Positions 7,109 to 16,707 of a stretch of 64,000 nt of DNA are shown piece by piece. The DNA comes from Streptomyces spinosisporus (GTDB taxonomy: Bacteria; Actinomycetota; Actinomycetes; Streptomycetales; Streptomycetaceae). The stretch is taken from contig NZ_JALDAX010000003.1 of NCBI RefSeq assembly GCF_022698145.1, forward strand, positions 124,001-188,000, given 5' to 3'. The first letter of the stretch is position 1. The number at the start of each line of letters is the position of its first letter. The position numbers were made by a program, and so were the translations under genes. Below the pieces are notes generated by a model, which saw nothing but the letters and a program-made list of their open reading frames with translations, was not told the DNA's origin and did no database searches.

Positions 7109-7660
7109 CCTGCCGGCCGCCGCGGCGACCAGATCGCCGCCTGGGCGCTGCAGGCCGCCCGCGCCCACGGCGGAGCCGACTACGAACTCATCGACCTCGC
7201 CGACCACGACCTCGGCAACCTCGACGAGCCCGGCAACCCGAACTTCCAGCAGTACCGGCACGACCACACCCGCGCCTGGGCCGCACTCATCGACAGCTTC
7301 GACGGCTACGTCTTCCTCGTCCCCGAGTACAACCACTCCTACCCCGGAGCCCTGAAGAACGCCCTGGACTACGTCTACCGCGAGTGGAACGACAAGGCCG
7401 CCGGGATCATCAGCTACGGCGGCTGGGCCGCCGGGGCACGGGCCGCCGAGGCGCTGCGACTCGTCCTCGCCGAACTCCAGGTGGCCACGGTCCGCGCCCA
7501 GCCCACCATCTCGACACACCCCTCGTTCCACACCGGCACCTTCGTCCCCCAGGAGGGCCTCGACACCGCCGTGGACACCATGCTCGACCAGCTGATCGCC
7601 TGGTCCGGCGCCCTGCGCGGGGTGCGCCAGGGCAGGACACAGACGCCCACGGCCGCATGA
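7109..7660 (+). pseudogene. NAD(P)H-dependent FMN reductase, 5'-truncated
   Basis: The frame encodes GRRGDQIAAWALQAARAHGG, then D-Y-E-L-I-D-L-A-D, V-F-L-V-P-E-Y-N-H-S-Y-P-G-A-L-K-N-A-L-D-Y-V-Y-R-E-W and S-Y-G-G-W-A-A-G, a standard flavodoxin-like FMN reductase ending at 7660. The first strand and the phosphate-binding GSTR-x-G loop are missing. No ATG, GTG, TTG or CTG occurs in frame for about 80 bp upstream, and the first in-frame ATG is near 7579. The coding part directly abuts the MarR operator, so a deletion probably removed the ribosome-binding site, start and about 12 codons. An intact paralog lies at 53733-54314. Confidence 0.75.
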
Positions 7661-7678
7661 GGCCAAGTTCGTGACCGA

Positions 7679-8392
7679 TCACCAGGGCACGGGCGTTCCG
7701 TCCCAGGAGAAGAAGCCACCGGTGGGGCTGTCGTCCGGCAGCAGGGCCAGGCGGAGGGCACCCTGCGCGGCCTCGGCCGGGTCGCCTCCGGCAGCGGCGG
7801 CCCGGGGGTTGAGATCGGTGGCCCGCAGGCCGGGGGCGAGCGCGTTGACCTTGAAGCCGTCATCGGCCAGCGCCTGGGCGTAGAGGACGGTGAGGGCGTT
7901 GAGGGCGGCCTTGGACGACCGGTAGGCGGCAGCGCCGCTCGTCGGGGTGAACTGGGGGTTGGGGGTGGTGCTCCAGGTCAGCGACGCCGTGCCACTGGAG
8001 ATGTTGACGATGCGCGGGTGCGGGGCTCGGCGCAGGGCGGGCAGGAAGGCATTGGTGACCGCCACTACCCCGAACACATTGGTCTCGTATGTGCGCCGGT
8101 ACTCCTCGACGCCGGTGTCGGTCGGCTGGGCGAGCGACGGCGAGATGCCGGCGTTGTTGACCAGCACGTCCAAGCGGTCCACCTGAGCCGCGGCCTGTGC
8201 GATGCCGTCGGGATCCGTCACATCGAGGACCAGCAGACGGGCCCCTGCGCCGATCTCCTCGACGGCTCGCTGCCCGCGCCCGGGGTCACGGGAGCCCACG
8301 TACACGGTGAACCCCTCGGCGGCGAGCAGCCGGGCGATATCCTTTCCGATGCCCTTGTTGGCACCGGTGACCAGAGCTGTGCGTTCGTTCAT
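7679..8392 (-). CDS. SDR-family oxidoreductase
   Basis: 237 residues from the ATG at 8392. Classical short-chain dehydrogenase features: T-G-A-N-K-G-I-G near residues 9-16, D-V-T-D at about 60, N-N-A-G-I at about 84, a catalytic Ser in I-S-S-G-T-A-S and Y-R-S-S-K-A-A-L. TGANKGIG points to the carbonyl-reductase-like NADP-dependent group. The frame is open further upstream, but the N-terminal nucleotide-binding motif fixes this start. It is divergent from an MmyB-type regulator 71 bp away, a common actinobacterial pairing in which the regulator controls the SDR gene. Substrate unknown. Confidence 0.88.
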   Translation of the reverse strand: MNERTALVTGANKGIGKDIARLLAAEGFTVYVGSRDPGRGQRAVEEIGAGARLLVLDVTDPDGIAQAAAQVDRLDVLVNNAGISPSLAQPTDTGVEEYRRTYETNVFGVVAVTNAFLPALRRAPHPRIVNISSGTASLTWSTTPNPQFTPTSGAAAYRSSKAALNALTVLYAQALADDGFKVNALAPGLRATDLNPRAAAAGGDPAEAAQGALRLALLPDDSPTGGFFSWDGTPVPW

Positions 8393-8463
8393 GGCCCCCA
8401 CACTTCCCCGGTCGTGGGTGCCCTGCCAGGGACAGCCTGTACCAGGCAGCGGGAGGAGGCGAC
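8393..8463. promoter_or_regulatory. Divergent promoter region of SDR and MmyB-type regulator
   Basis: The 71-bp gap contains CCCTG-CC-AGGG (8420s) followed by CCTG-TACC-AGG, both palindromic. The TACCAGG half resembles the TACCAG half-sites found in the two MFS/MmyB intergenic regions at 21.5 and 25.6 kb. It is the only non-coding sequence available for controlling both genes. Confidence 0.45.
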
Positions 8464-9273
8464 ATGGCGCGGCAGGAGCTGGCCCACTACCTGAGGGAGC
8501 GCCGGGCGGCCCTGCGTCCGCACGAGATCGGCCTGGCGGCGACGGGTACCGACCGCCGCACACCGGGTCTGCGCCGCGAAGAGGTGGCGGAGCTCGCCCA
8601 CATGTCGGTCGACTACTACACGCGGCTGGAGCAGGCCCGGGGGCCGCGGCCCTCGCCCCGGATCCTGGACGCGCTGGCCCGTGCGCTGCGGCTCACGCCG
8701 GCCGAGCGCAGCCATCTGTTCCGCCTGGCGGGTTCGAGCGCGCCGCCCGGCATCAGCGTCGAGCGGCGGGTGCGCCCGCATGTGGCCCGGATGCTGGAGC
8801 GGCTGCCGGAGACCGGTGCCATCGTCACTGACGCGGCGTACGACGTCGTCGCCTGGAACCCCCTGGCCCGGGCACTGCTCGGCGCCGACCCTGGCGGCGG
8901 GACGACGAACCTGGCCCGACGCCGCTTCCTGAACCAGGGGCGGATGTACGAAAGCTCCAGCGCCGAGGAGTTCGGGCACATCGTGGTGGCGCGGCTACGC
9001 CGAGCCGCGGACCGCTACCCGCACGACCCCAAGCTGGCCGCGCTGCTGGCGGAACTCCACGCCAACAGCGCGGAGTTCCGCCAGATCTGGGAGACGCGCC
9101 CGGTCCACGCCCCCGGACACCGCACCAAGACCCTGAACCATCCCAAGGCCGGCGCACTGCGCCTGAACTGCGACGTCCTACTCGTCCCCGAGGACGACCA
9201 GGAGGTCGTCCTGATCACGGCCACCCCCGGAACCACCACAAGAAGTGCCCTCAGCACCCTGACCAGAGCCTGA
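8464..9273 (+). CDS. Helix-turn-helix regulator with MmyB-like ligand domain
   Basis: 269 residues. An XRE helix-turn-helix with the family signature R-R-T-P-G-L-R-R-E-E-V-A-E-L-A-H-M-S-V-D-Y-Y-T-R-L-E-Q-A-R-G lies at about 30-65. The C-terminal two-thirds is the MmyB-like, PAS-related domain (D-A-A-Y-D-V-V-A-W-N-P-L-A-R-A-L-L near 120, then the W-x-T-R-P-V-H-A motif). Such regulators are normally encoded beside the oxidoreductase or transporter they control. A good ribosome-binding site (GGGAGGAGG) precedes the ATG. First of three relatives in this window. Confidence 0.88.
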   Translation: MARQELAHYLRERRAALRPHEIGLAATGTDRRTPGLRREEVAELAHMSVDYYTRLEQARGPRPSPRILDALARALRLTPAERSHLFRLAGSSAPPGISVERRVRPHVARMLERLPETGAIVTDAAYDVVAWNPLARALLGADPGGGTTNLARRRFLNQGRMYESSSAEEFGHIVVARLRRAADRYPHDPKLAALLAELHANSAEFRQIWETRPVHAPGHRTKTLNHPKAGALRLNCDVLLVPEDDQEVVLITATPGTTTRSALSTLTRA

Positions 9274-9287
9274 GCTGCAACGCCCTC

Positions 9288-9310
9288 AGGGGCGCGGGGA
9301 ACTGCGCGAC
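9288..9310. repeat. Dispersed intergenic repeat, copy 1
   Basis: AGGGGCGCGGGGAACTGCGC plus GAC, just 3' of the MmyB-type gene. The same 20-mer is found at 22552 and 29990, each time directly after a gene end. I recall it as very abundant in intergenic DNA of Streptomyces genomes. The GCGC-N-GCGC content suggests weak secondary structure. Confidence 0.8.
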
Positions 9311-9365
9311 AAGTCACAACGAACAGTCAGTCCGCAACGAACCGCACCCTCACGGCGAACAGCGG

Positions 9366-9785
9366 CTACCCCGCAGAACACTCCGAGCACTCCGCACACG
9401 TCCCGAAGATCTCAACCGTATGCGCGACATTGACGTACCCGTGCTCCGCAGCGATGGCCTCCGCCCACTTCTCCACAGCAGGCCCCTCCACCTCAACAGC
9501 CTTGCCGCAGACCCGGCAGACAAGATGGTGGTGGTGCTCCCCGGTGGAGCAGCGCCGGTACACCGACTCCCCGTCGGACGTGCGCAGCACATCCACTTCC
9601 CCCGCGTCGGCGAGGTTCTGCAGCGTGCGGTAGACGGTGGTCAGTCCGACCGAGTCGCCCTTGTGCTTCAGCATGTCGTGGAGCTCCTGCGCGCTGCGGA
9701 ACTCCTCGACCTCGTCCAGGGCCGCCGCCACGGCTGCCCGCTGCCGGGTCGCACGGCCCTTCACGGGCGGTCCAGCGGTCGTCAC
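9366..9785 (-). CDS. zur: Zinc uptake regulator Zur (Fur family)
   Basis: 139 residues from a GTG with GAGGAGG upstream. A winged helix spans 11-70 (R-A-T-R-Q-R-A-A-V, then G-L-T-T-V-Y-R-T-L-Q-N-L-A-D-A-G). Metal ligands are visible: C79, the H84-H87 cluster, and C90/C93 with C130/C133 for the structural zinc. With zinc bound, Zur represses zinc uptake genes. It is the last gene of znuA-znuC-znuB-zur, the arrangement known from S. coelicolor, which gives autoregulation through Zur boxes upstream of znuA. The length equals the known Streptomyces Zur. Confidence 0.95.
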   Translation of the reverse strand: MTTAGPPVKGRATRQRAAVAAALDEVEEFRSAQELHDMLKHKGDSVGLTTVYRTLQNLADAGEVDVLRTSDGESVYRRCSTGEHHHHLVCRVCGKAVEVEGPAVEKWAEAIAAEHGYVNVAHTVEIFGTCAECSECSAG

Positions 9786-9844
9786 CGGTTGCCTCCTCAC
9801 ATCTGCGTCTGCCCGGACATTGTGCCAGCCGGGGCTGTGCACGG

Positions 9845-10747
9845 TCAGACGCCGACCTTCCCGTCCGCGGCCCGGGCGGCCGGAATCGCGCACTCGGCCG
9901 GGTCCGGGGCGGGCCGCGCCGCGGCGGCCGTACGGGCGCGGCGGCGGGCCAGCGGGGTCGCCAGCGCGGTGAGCACCATGAAGGCGCCGATGGTCAGCAG
10001 CACGATCGTCGCGCCGGGCGGCACGTCCTCGTAGTAGGAGGTGACCGTGCCGCCGATGGTCACCGTCACCCCGATCGCCACCGCGATCGCGAAGGTGGCC
10101 GCGAAACTGCGGCTGAGCTGCTGGGCCGCCGCCACGGGCACCACCATCAGCGCGCTCACCAGCAGCAGCCCCACCACGCGCATCGCGACCGTGACCGTCA
10201 CCGCCGCCGTGACCGCGGTGAGCAGGTTCAGGGCGCGCACCGGCAGCCCGGTGACCCGCGCGAACTCCTCGTCCTGGCTGACCGCGAACAGCTGCCGGCG
10301 CAGACCGAGGGTGACCAGCACGACGAATCCGGCCAGCAGACAGATCGCGGTCACGTCCGACTCCGACACCGTCGACAGCGAGCCGAAGAGGTACGAGGTC
10401 AGGTTGGCGTTGGAGCCGCCCGGCGCGAGGTTGATGAACATGACGCCGCCCGCCATACCGCCGTAGAAGAGCATGGCCAGTGCGATGTCTCCGCGGGTGC
10501 GGCCGTACCAGCGGATCAGCTCCATGAGGATCGCGCCGAGCACGGAGACGGCCGTCGCCATCCACACCGGGGACGCGGAGAGCAGGAAGCCGAGGCCGAC
10601 ACCCGTCATCGCGACATGGCCGATTCCGTCGCCCATGAGGGCCTGGCGGCGCTGCACGAGGTAGATGCCGATCGCCGGGGCGGTGATGCCGACGAGGACG
10701 GCGGCGAGCAGGGCCCGCTGCATGAAGGCGTAGTCGAGGATGTCCAT
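9845..10747 (-). CDS. znuB: Zinc ABC transporter permease ZnuB
   Basis: 300 residues starting MDILDYAFMQRALLAAVLVGITAP, the typical ABC-3 family opening, with seven or eight hydrophobic segments and the conserved L-V-Q-R-R-Q-A-L-M-G-D-G-I-G-H-V-A loop at about 30-46. It forms the membrane channel for Zn2+ import with ZnuC (ATPase) and ZnuA (binding lipoprotein). Its start overlaps the znuC stop by one base, and zur follows after 59 bp. Fur/Zur genomic context separates it from manganese paralogs of the same family. Confidence 0.93.
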   Translation of the reverse strand: MDILDYAFMQRALLAAVLVGITAPAIGIYLVQRRQALMGDGIGHVAMTGVGLGFLLSASPVWMATAVSVLGAILMELIRWYGRTRGDIALAMLFYGGMAGGVMFINLAPGGSNANLTSYLFGSLSTVSESDVTAICLLAGFVVLVTLGLRRQLFAVSQDEEFARVTGLPVRALNLLTAVTAAVTVTVAMRVVGLLLVSALMVVPVAAAQQLSRSFAATFAIAVAIGVTVTIGGTVTSYYEDVPPGATIVLLTIGAFMVLTALATPLARRRARTAAAARPAPDPAECAIPAARAADGKVGV

Positions 10748-11517
10748 CAGCTCAGCAGTCCCGTGCGGGTCGGAGCATGCGGGTGTACGTGGTCGTGGCC
10801 GGGGAGGGCATGCTGCCCCAGGGCCTTCGGCGGTGGGCCGTCGTGCAGGACGCAGCCGTCGCGGAGCACCACCGCGCGGTCGATCAGGGGCTCCAGCGGC
10901 CCCAGTTCATGCAGGACGAGCAGCACCGTGGCGCCGGAGGCGACCTGTTCGCGCAGGGTCCGCGCGAGCACCTCCTGGCTGGCCAGGTCCACGCCCGCCA
11001 TCGGCTCGTCCATGATCAGCAGTTCGGGTTCGGCGGCGAGCGCGCGGGCGATCAGTACGCGCTGGTGCTGGCCGCCGGAGAGGGCGTTCACCGAGTCCTT
11101 GGCGCGGTCCGCCATCCCGACCAGCTCCAGGGCCCGGCGCACGGCCGCGTGGTCCGCCTTGCGCAGCACCCCGAAGCGCGCCCGCGACAGCCGGCCGGAC
11201 GAGACGATCTCGGTGACGGTGGCCGGGACGCCGCCCGCGGCGGTGGTGCGCTGCGGCACGTAGCCGACCCGTGCCCAGTCGCGGAACCGGCCGCGGGGGG
11301 TGCCGAACAGCTCGACCTCACCGGCGCTCACCGGCACCTGGCCGATGATCGTGCGGATCGCGGTGGACTTGCCGGAGCCGTTGGCGCCGAGCAGCGCGAC
11401 CACCTCACCGCGGTGAACGGTGAGGTCGATGCCGCGCAGGACGGGGCGCGAGCCCAGGTCGGCGCGTACGCCGCGCAGCGAGACGACGGCTTCGCCGGTC
11501 GTTCCGTCCCCGGTCAT
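10747..11517 (-). CDS. znuC: Zinc ABC transporter ATP-binding protein ZnuC
   Basis: 256 residues. Walker A G-A-N-G-S-G-K-S-T at about 43-51, Q-loop in V-P-Q-R-T, signature L-S-G-G-Q-H-Q-R-V near 147, Walker B E-L-L-I-M-D-E-P near 165, and H-loop V-L-H-E-L. It drives ZnuB with ATP. The start overlaps the znuA stop by 4 bp (ATGA) and its stop overlaps the znuB start, so translation is coupled. The frame is open far upstream, but the MTGDGTTGEAVVSL start fits. Confidence 0.94.
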   Translation of the reverse strand: MTGDGTTGEAVVSLRGVRADLGSRPVLRGIDLTVHRGEVVALLGANGSGKSTAIRTIIGQVPVSAGEVELFGTPRGRFRDWARVGYVPQRTTAAGGVPATVTEIVSSGRLSRARFGVLRKADHAAVRRALELVGMADRAKDSVNALSGGQHQRVLIARALAAEPELLIMDEPMAGVDLASQEVLARTLREQVASGATVLLVLHELGPLEPLIDRAVVLRDGCVLHDGPPPKALGQHALPGHDHVHPHAPTRTGLLS

Positions 11518-12473
11518 GAGGCCCCCAACGCCTGCTGCAGCGCCTTGAGGTTGGCCTCCTGGACCGAGAAGTAGTCCTTGCCGCGGGACTTGTCGGTGAT
11601 GCCCTCGATCGGATCGAGGACGTCCGTCTTCAGTCCCGTGTCGGAGGCGATGGTCTTGGCGGTCTTGTCGCTGACGAGCGTCTCGTAGAACACGGTGGTG
11701 ACGCCGTCGGCCCTGGCCATCTCCTCGAGGGCCTTGACGCGGGCCCCGCTCGGCTCGGACTCGGGGTCGAGGCCGTTGATGGCCTCCTCGGTCAGGCCGT
11801 AGCGCTCGGCGAGATAGCCGAAGGCGGCGTGCGTGGTGAGGAAGACCTTGGACCTGGTGTGCGCCAGTCCGTCCTTGAACTGCGTGTTCAGCGCGTCGAG
11901 CTTCTTCACGAGGGCCGCGGTGTTCTTCCTGTAGTCGGCCGCGTGGTCCGGGTCCGCCTTCTCGAAGGCCTTGCCGACGCCCTCGGCGACCTCGGCGTAG
12001 CGCACCGGGTCCAGCCAGATGTGGGGGTCGAGGCCGGAGAGCTCCTCGTTCTCGGAGTGGTCGTGGGAGGCGGCGTGACCGCCGACCTCGTTGCCGTGCT
12101 TCTCCAGCGATGTGAGGGAGGCGGCGTCGATCTTGGTCCTGACCTCGGACTGGGCGACCGCGTCGTCGACGGAGGGCTGGAGGTTCTTGAGGTAGAGCAC
12201 CGCGTCCGACTCCTGGAGCTGCGCGGTCTGCTTGGCGCTGATCTCCAGGTCGTGGGGCTCCTGGCCGGGCTGGGTCAGGCTGGTGACATGGACGTGGCTG
12301 CCGCCGATCCGCTCGGCGAGGAAGGCCATCGGGTAGAACGACGCGACGACGTCGAACTTGCCGGTGTCGCCCGCGGCGGCGCTGTCGGTGGAGCAGGCGG
12401 AGAGGGTGGCCAGACCGAGGGCCGTGACGGCCGCGGTCGCCACCGCGGGTATGAGGTGTCGTCGTACGTTCAT
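11514..12473 (-). CDS. znuA: Zinc-binding lipoprotein ZnuA
   Basis: 319 residues from the ATG at 12473. A lipoprotein signal with lipobox L-S-A-C near residue 26 is followed by a cluster A9 solute-binding fold. The zinc-typical His/acid-rich loop G-G-H-A-A-S-H-D-H-S-E-N-E-E is at about 138-151, just before D-P-H-I-W-L-D-P. It captures Zn2+ outside the membrane and hands it to ZnuB. Alternative starts exist at 12482 (ATG) and 12491 (TTG). No ribosome-binding site precedes the ATG at 12473, and a Zur box abuts it, so the mRNA may be leaderless. Confidence 0.93.
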   Translation of the reverse strand: MNVRRHLIPAVATAAVTALGLATLSACSTDSAAAGDTGKFDVVASFYPMAFLAERIGGSHVHVTSLTQPGQEPHDLEISAKQTAQLQESDAVLYLKNLQPSVDDAVAQSEVRTKIDAASLTSLEKHGNEVGGHAASHDHSENEELSGLDPHIWLDPVRYAEVAEGVGKAFEKADPDHAADYRKNTAALVKKLDALNTQFKDGLAHTRSKVFLTTHAAFGYLAERYGLTEEAINGLDPESEPSGARVKALEEMARADGVTTVFYETLVSDKTAKTIASDTGLKTDVLDPIEGITDKSRGKDYFSVQEANLKALQQALGAS

Positions 12474-12487
12474 GACAGTCATTTTCA
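12473..12487. promoter_or_regulatory. Zur box 1 (proximal to znuA)
   Basis: TGACAGT-C-ATTTTCA, a 7-1-7 imperfect palindrome close to the actinobacterial Zur consensus (TGaaAAc-n-aTTTTCA, from memory). It touches the start codon of znuA, so binding would block transcription start and early elongation. Confidence 0.65.
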
Positions 12488-12494
12488 ACAAACA

Positions 12495-12509
12495 TGGAAA
12501 CCGTTGTCA
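12495..12509. promoter_or_regulatory. Zur box 2 (distal)
   Basis: TGGAAAC-C-GTTGTCA, again 7-1-7. Its centre is 22 bp from that of box 1, two helical turns, so two Zur dimers could bind the same DNA face. The next gene upstream is the divergent glyS at 12647. Confidence 0.6.
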
Positions 12510-12646
12510 ACAAGCCTGGGTGAGGGGTGCCTGCGCGGCAGGTAAGGCGGACCGATTTGATTGAGGGGGAGCCCCCGCCGGTACCCTGAAGCATTCGCTC
12601 TGAAGCGTCTCGCTTCCTCGCCCGTCGTCGTAATGAAGAGAGCACC

Positions 12647-14029
<1,383 letters not shown>

Positions 14030-14068
14030 CGCCCGCCCCCGCCTCTGCCCGTGCCCCTGCGGCACACG

Positions 14069-14100
14069 CCGTCGAACGCCGGACGGGACCGACCTCGGTC
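14069..14100. terminator. Candidate bidirectional terminator after glyS
   Basis: Two adjacent hairpins: CCGTC-N8-GACGG (14069-14086) and the perfect palindrome GACCGA-CC-TCGGTC (14087-14100), between convergent glyS and the secreted-protein gene. There is no U-tract, as is usual in Streptomyces. Confidence 0.5.
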
Positions 14101-14803
14101 AGTTCCCTCCGGCGTTCGGTATGTCCAGGGTGTCGTACGTCCTGAAGGTGTACACCGCCGACAGCTCGATCGTGTTGCCGGTGCGGCTCGGGAGGCCGAG
14201 CCGGTGGTTGACCAGGGGGTTCAGGGGGCCGCAGCCCGTTGCCCGAGGGGCTGTGAACGTGTCGTCGTAGGCGTCGAACCTGATGACCGGCGGGTCCTGC
14301 GAGACCCACTCCGAATCGCCCTTGCGCTGGAGGCGGAGCTCGATCGGGGTCTCCTTGCCGATCGTGCAGCCGTGCGGCAGCAGCGGGTCGAGGACGCGGA
14401 AGCGCATCGTGAACAGGCCGAGGTTGTTGCCGACGGAGTAGAAGTCCGAGCGGCCGCCGTACTCCGGGCGCAGGGACATGCGGTGGTGGCCCGGAACGGC
14501 CGTGGGAGCTCCCCGCAGGGCGCCGAAGACCTGGCCCTCACCGCCGTCCGGCAGGGGGCCCTCGGCGTGGGTGATGGTGATGGGTGACAACTCGGGCAGG
14601 GTGGTGCGGCCGAGGGTCAGCGAACCCGTGGCGGTCATCACCTCGCACTTCCACTCGGCGGGGTCCACGCCGGGCGGGAGCGCGGGGCAGTCGCTGAAGT
14701 CGTAGGCGGGAGGGGGCGGTTCGGCCGCGGCCGGGAGGGCCGTCGCACCGGTGACCAGGACGGCGGCGAGGGCGCCGACGGCGAGCAATGCGGTGATCTT
14801 CAT
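14099..14803 (-). CDS. Secreted protein of unknown function
   Basis: 234 residues from the ATG at 14803. It has a clear Sec signal (MKITALLAVGALAAVLVTGATALPAAAE, cut near residue 26). The mature part starts P-P-P-P-A-Y-D-F-S-D-C-P-A-L-P-P-G-V-D-P-A-E-W-K-C-E and carries four cysteines, two in this segment and two further on (H-G-C-T, T-G-C-G-P), consistent with disulfides. The pattern C-x-A-L-P-x-G-x-D-P-x-x-W-x-C recurs in hypothetical secreted proteins of Streptomyces. No enzymatic motif is visible. The upstream gap to the divergent lysE-type gene is 187 bp. Confidence 0.75.
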   Translation of the reverse strand: MKITALLAVGALAAVLVTGATALPAAAEPPPPAYDFSDCPALPPGVDPAEWKCEVMTATGSLTLGRTTLPELSPITITHAEGPLPDGGEGQVFGALRGAPTAVPGHHRMSLRPEYGGRSDFYSVGNNLGLFTMRFRVLDPLLPHGCTIGKETPIELRLQRKGDSEWVSQDPPVIRFDAYDDTFTAPRATGCGPLNPLVNHRLGLPSRTGNTIELSAVYTFRTYDTLDIPNAGGN

Positions 14804-14990
14804 GTCACTCAGCGTGCCGTCACATACACCCGCGCGGTAACAGGGATCTCCCTTGCCCACCCCTGAGCCGCCCCTGACCCCGTGTCAGGGTCATGGGTGA
14901 CCCCCGATCTCGGGTGCTCGATCATTGGTCCCCGATACGGGCCCGAGATTGGACCTGTAGGCCCGGCCACCCCATCCGCAGAGTGGTCCC

Positions 14991-15602
14991 ATGAGCCTCG
15001 CGTTCCTCCTGACCACCCTGGTCGTCGTCGCCACCCCCGGCACCGGTGTCGTCTACACCCTCGCCGCCGGGCTGTCCCGCGGCCGCCGCGCGAGCGTCGT
15101 CGCGGCCTTCGCCTGCACCCTCGGGATCGTGCCGCATGTACTGGCCACCGTCACCGGGCTCGCCGCCCTGCTGAACGCGAGCGCCGCCGCCTTCCAGGTC
15201 CTCAAGTACGCCGGCGTGGGCTATCTGCTGTACATGGCGTGGGCCACGCTGCGGGACAAGCAGGCGATCGACGTCGAGGAGGATGCCGCGCCGCTCTCGG
15301 CCGGGCGTGTGATCGTGCGGGGCGTGCTGATCAACCTGCTCAACCCCAAGCTGACGATCTTCTTCTTCGCGTTCCTGCCGCAGTTCGTCGACCCCTCCGC
15401 ACCGCACGCGCTGCCGCACATGCTCGCGCTCAGCGGGGTGTTCATGCTGGCGACCTTCGTCGTGTTCGCGGCGTACGGCGTTCTCGCGGCGTCGGTGCGC
15501 AGCCACGTCATCGCGCGGCCGCGTGTGATGGCGTGGCTGCGGCGGAGCTTCGCGGGGTCGTTCGTGGCACTGGGCGCGAAGCTGGCGCTGACACCGCGTT
15601 AG
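14991..15602 (+). CDS. LysE-family amino acid exporter
   Basis: 203 residues, six hydrophobic segments, start MSLAFLLTTLVVVATPGTGVVYTLAAGLSRGRRAS. The T-P-G-T-G motif of the first helix and the later V-L-I-N-L-L-N-P-K-L-T-I-F-F-F-A-F-L-P-Q-F are diagnostic of the LysE/RhtB family. These inner-membrane proteins export amino acids or related small metabolites. Ribosome-binding site GAGTGG lies before the ATG. Its stop is 4 bp from the convergent chitinase stop. Substrate not inferable. Confidence 0.88.
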   Translation: MSLAFLLTTLVVVATPGTGVVYTLAAGLSRGRRASVVAAFACTLGIVPHVLATVTGLAALLNASAAAFQVLKYAGVGYLLYMAWATLRDKQAIDVEEDAAPLSAGRVIVRGVLINLLNPKLTIFFFAFLPQFVDPSAPHALPHMLALSGVFMLATFVVFAAYGVLAASVRSHVIARPRVMAWLRRSFAGSFVALGAKLALTPR

Positions 15603-15606
15603 CGGT

Positions 15607-16653
15607 TCAACGGCCCTGGAGCGACTTGACGTTGTCGCCGAAGGTCCAGTTCTTCGAGCCGTCCCAGTTGATCGACCAGGTCATCAGGCCCTTGAGTGAA
15701 GTGCCGTAGTGCTTCCAGGCCTCGGAGACCAGGGACGGGGACATGTAGCCGCCGCCCGCTCCCGACTGCGCGGGCAGTCCGGGGACCTGCTTGTCGTAGG
15801 GCACCCTGATCGTCGTGCCCTGCACCACGAGGCCCTTGTCGAGGCAGTCGGTCTGGGCGGTGAAGCCCTCGACGGTGCCGGCGGAGTAGGAGTCGCCGGA
15901 GCAGCCGTACATGCTGCCGTTGTAGTACTGCATGTTCAGCCACCACAGGCGGCCGTTGTCGGCGTACTTCTTGATGATCGGCAGGTAGGCGCCCCAGATC
16001 GAGCCGTACGTGACGCTGCCGCCGGTGACGTAGGCCGTCTCCGGGGCCATGGTCAGGCCGAAGTCGGACGGCATCTGGGCCAGGATGCCGTCGATGATGC
16101 GGATCAGGTTGGCCTGGGACGTGGAGAGTTGGCCGATGCTGCCGCTGCCGGTCAGGCCCGTCTCGATGTCGATGTCGATGCCGTCGAAGTTGTACTTCTT
16201 CAGGATCGGGACGATCGTCGCGACGAACTTGTCCGCCACGGCGGTGGAGCCCAGGTCGATGCCGGCCGTCGCGCCGCCGATCGACATCAGGATCGTCTGC
16301 CCGGACGCCTTGGCCGCGCACATCTCCGCGGGCGTCGCCACCTTCACGCCCGAGTCCATGCCGTCCTCCCACAGGGCCGTTCCGTCGGAGCGGATCACGG
16401 GGAAGGCGGCGTTGATCACGTTGTAACCGTGGGCGGCGATACGGGAGTCGGTGATCGGGGTCCAGCCGAAGGGCGGATGGACGCCGTTGGCGGAGCCGTC
16501 CCAGTTCTCCCAGTAGCCCTGCAGGACCTTGCCGGCCGGCTTGGACTTCACGGCGCAGGTGTCGGCGGCCGAGGCGGTGGGGGCGGCGGGCAGCTGGGTG
16601 AGACAGGCGGTCGCGACGGCTGCGGTGAGCAGGCTCAAGGCGCGGCGGATCAT
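15607..16653 (-). CDS. Secreted GH18 chitinase
   Basis: 348 residues. Signal peptide to A-S-A at about 29, then a single GH18 TIM barrel with Q-G-Y-W-E-N-W near 45, S-I-G-G near 124 and the catalytic D157-G-I-D160-I-D162-I-E164 motif (E164 is the acid). It hydrolyses chitin outside the cell. No carbohydrate-binding or fibronectin domain is attached, so it is a compact, catalytic-domain-only enzyme, like the ChiC/ChiD-sized Streptomyces GH18 forms stripped of accessory domains. The upstream operator repeats (16708-16738) match those known at Streptomyces chitinase promoters, predicting DasR-linked control and chitin induction. Confidence 0.93.
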   Translation of the reverse strand: MIRRALSLLTAAVATACLTQLPAAPTASAADTCAVKSKPAGKVLQGYWENWDGSANGVHPPFGWTPITDSRIAAHGYNVINAAFPVIRSDGTALWEDGMDSGVKVATPAEMCAAKASGQTILMSIGGATAGIDLGSTAVADKFVATIVPILKKYNFDGIDIDIETGLTGSGSIGQLSTSQANLIRIIDGILAQMPSDFGLTMAPETAYVTGGSVTYGSIWGAYLPIIKKYADNGRLWWLNMQYYNGSMYGCSGDSYSAGTVEGFTAQTDCLDKGLVVQGTTIRVPYDKQVPGLPAQSGAGGGYMSPSLVSEAWKHYGTSLKGLMTWSINWDGSKNWTFGDNVKSLQGR

Positions 16654-16707
16654 GCGAGGCCTCCCGGTGGGGGGTGCGGTGAGGTGTCGTAGGCATGACA
16701 GTGCAGC

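Noticed and set aside
12510..12646. T-box or other riboswitch before glyS
   Set aside because: I could not find a T-box sequence or specifier-loop structure; the leader is short.
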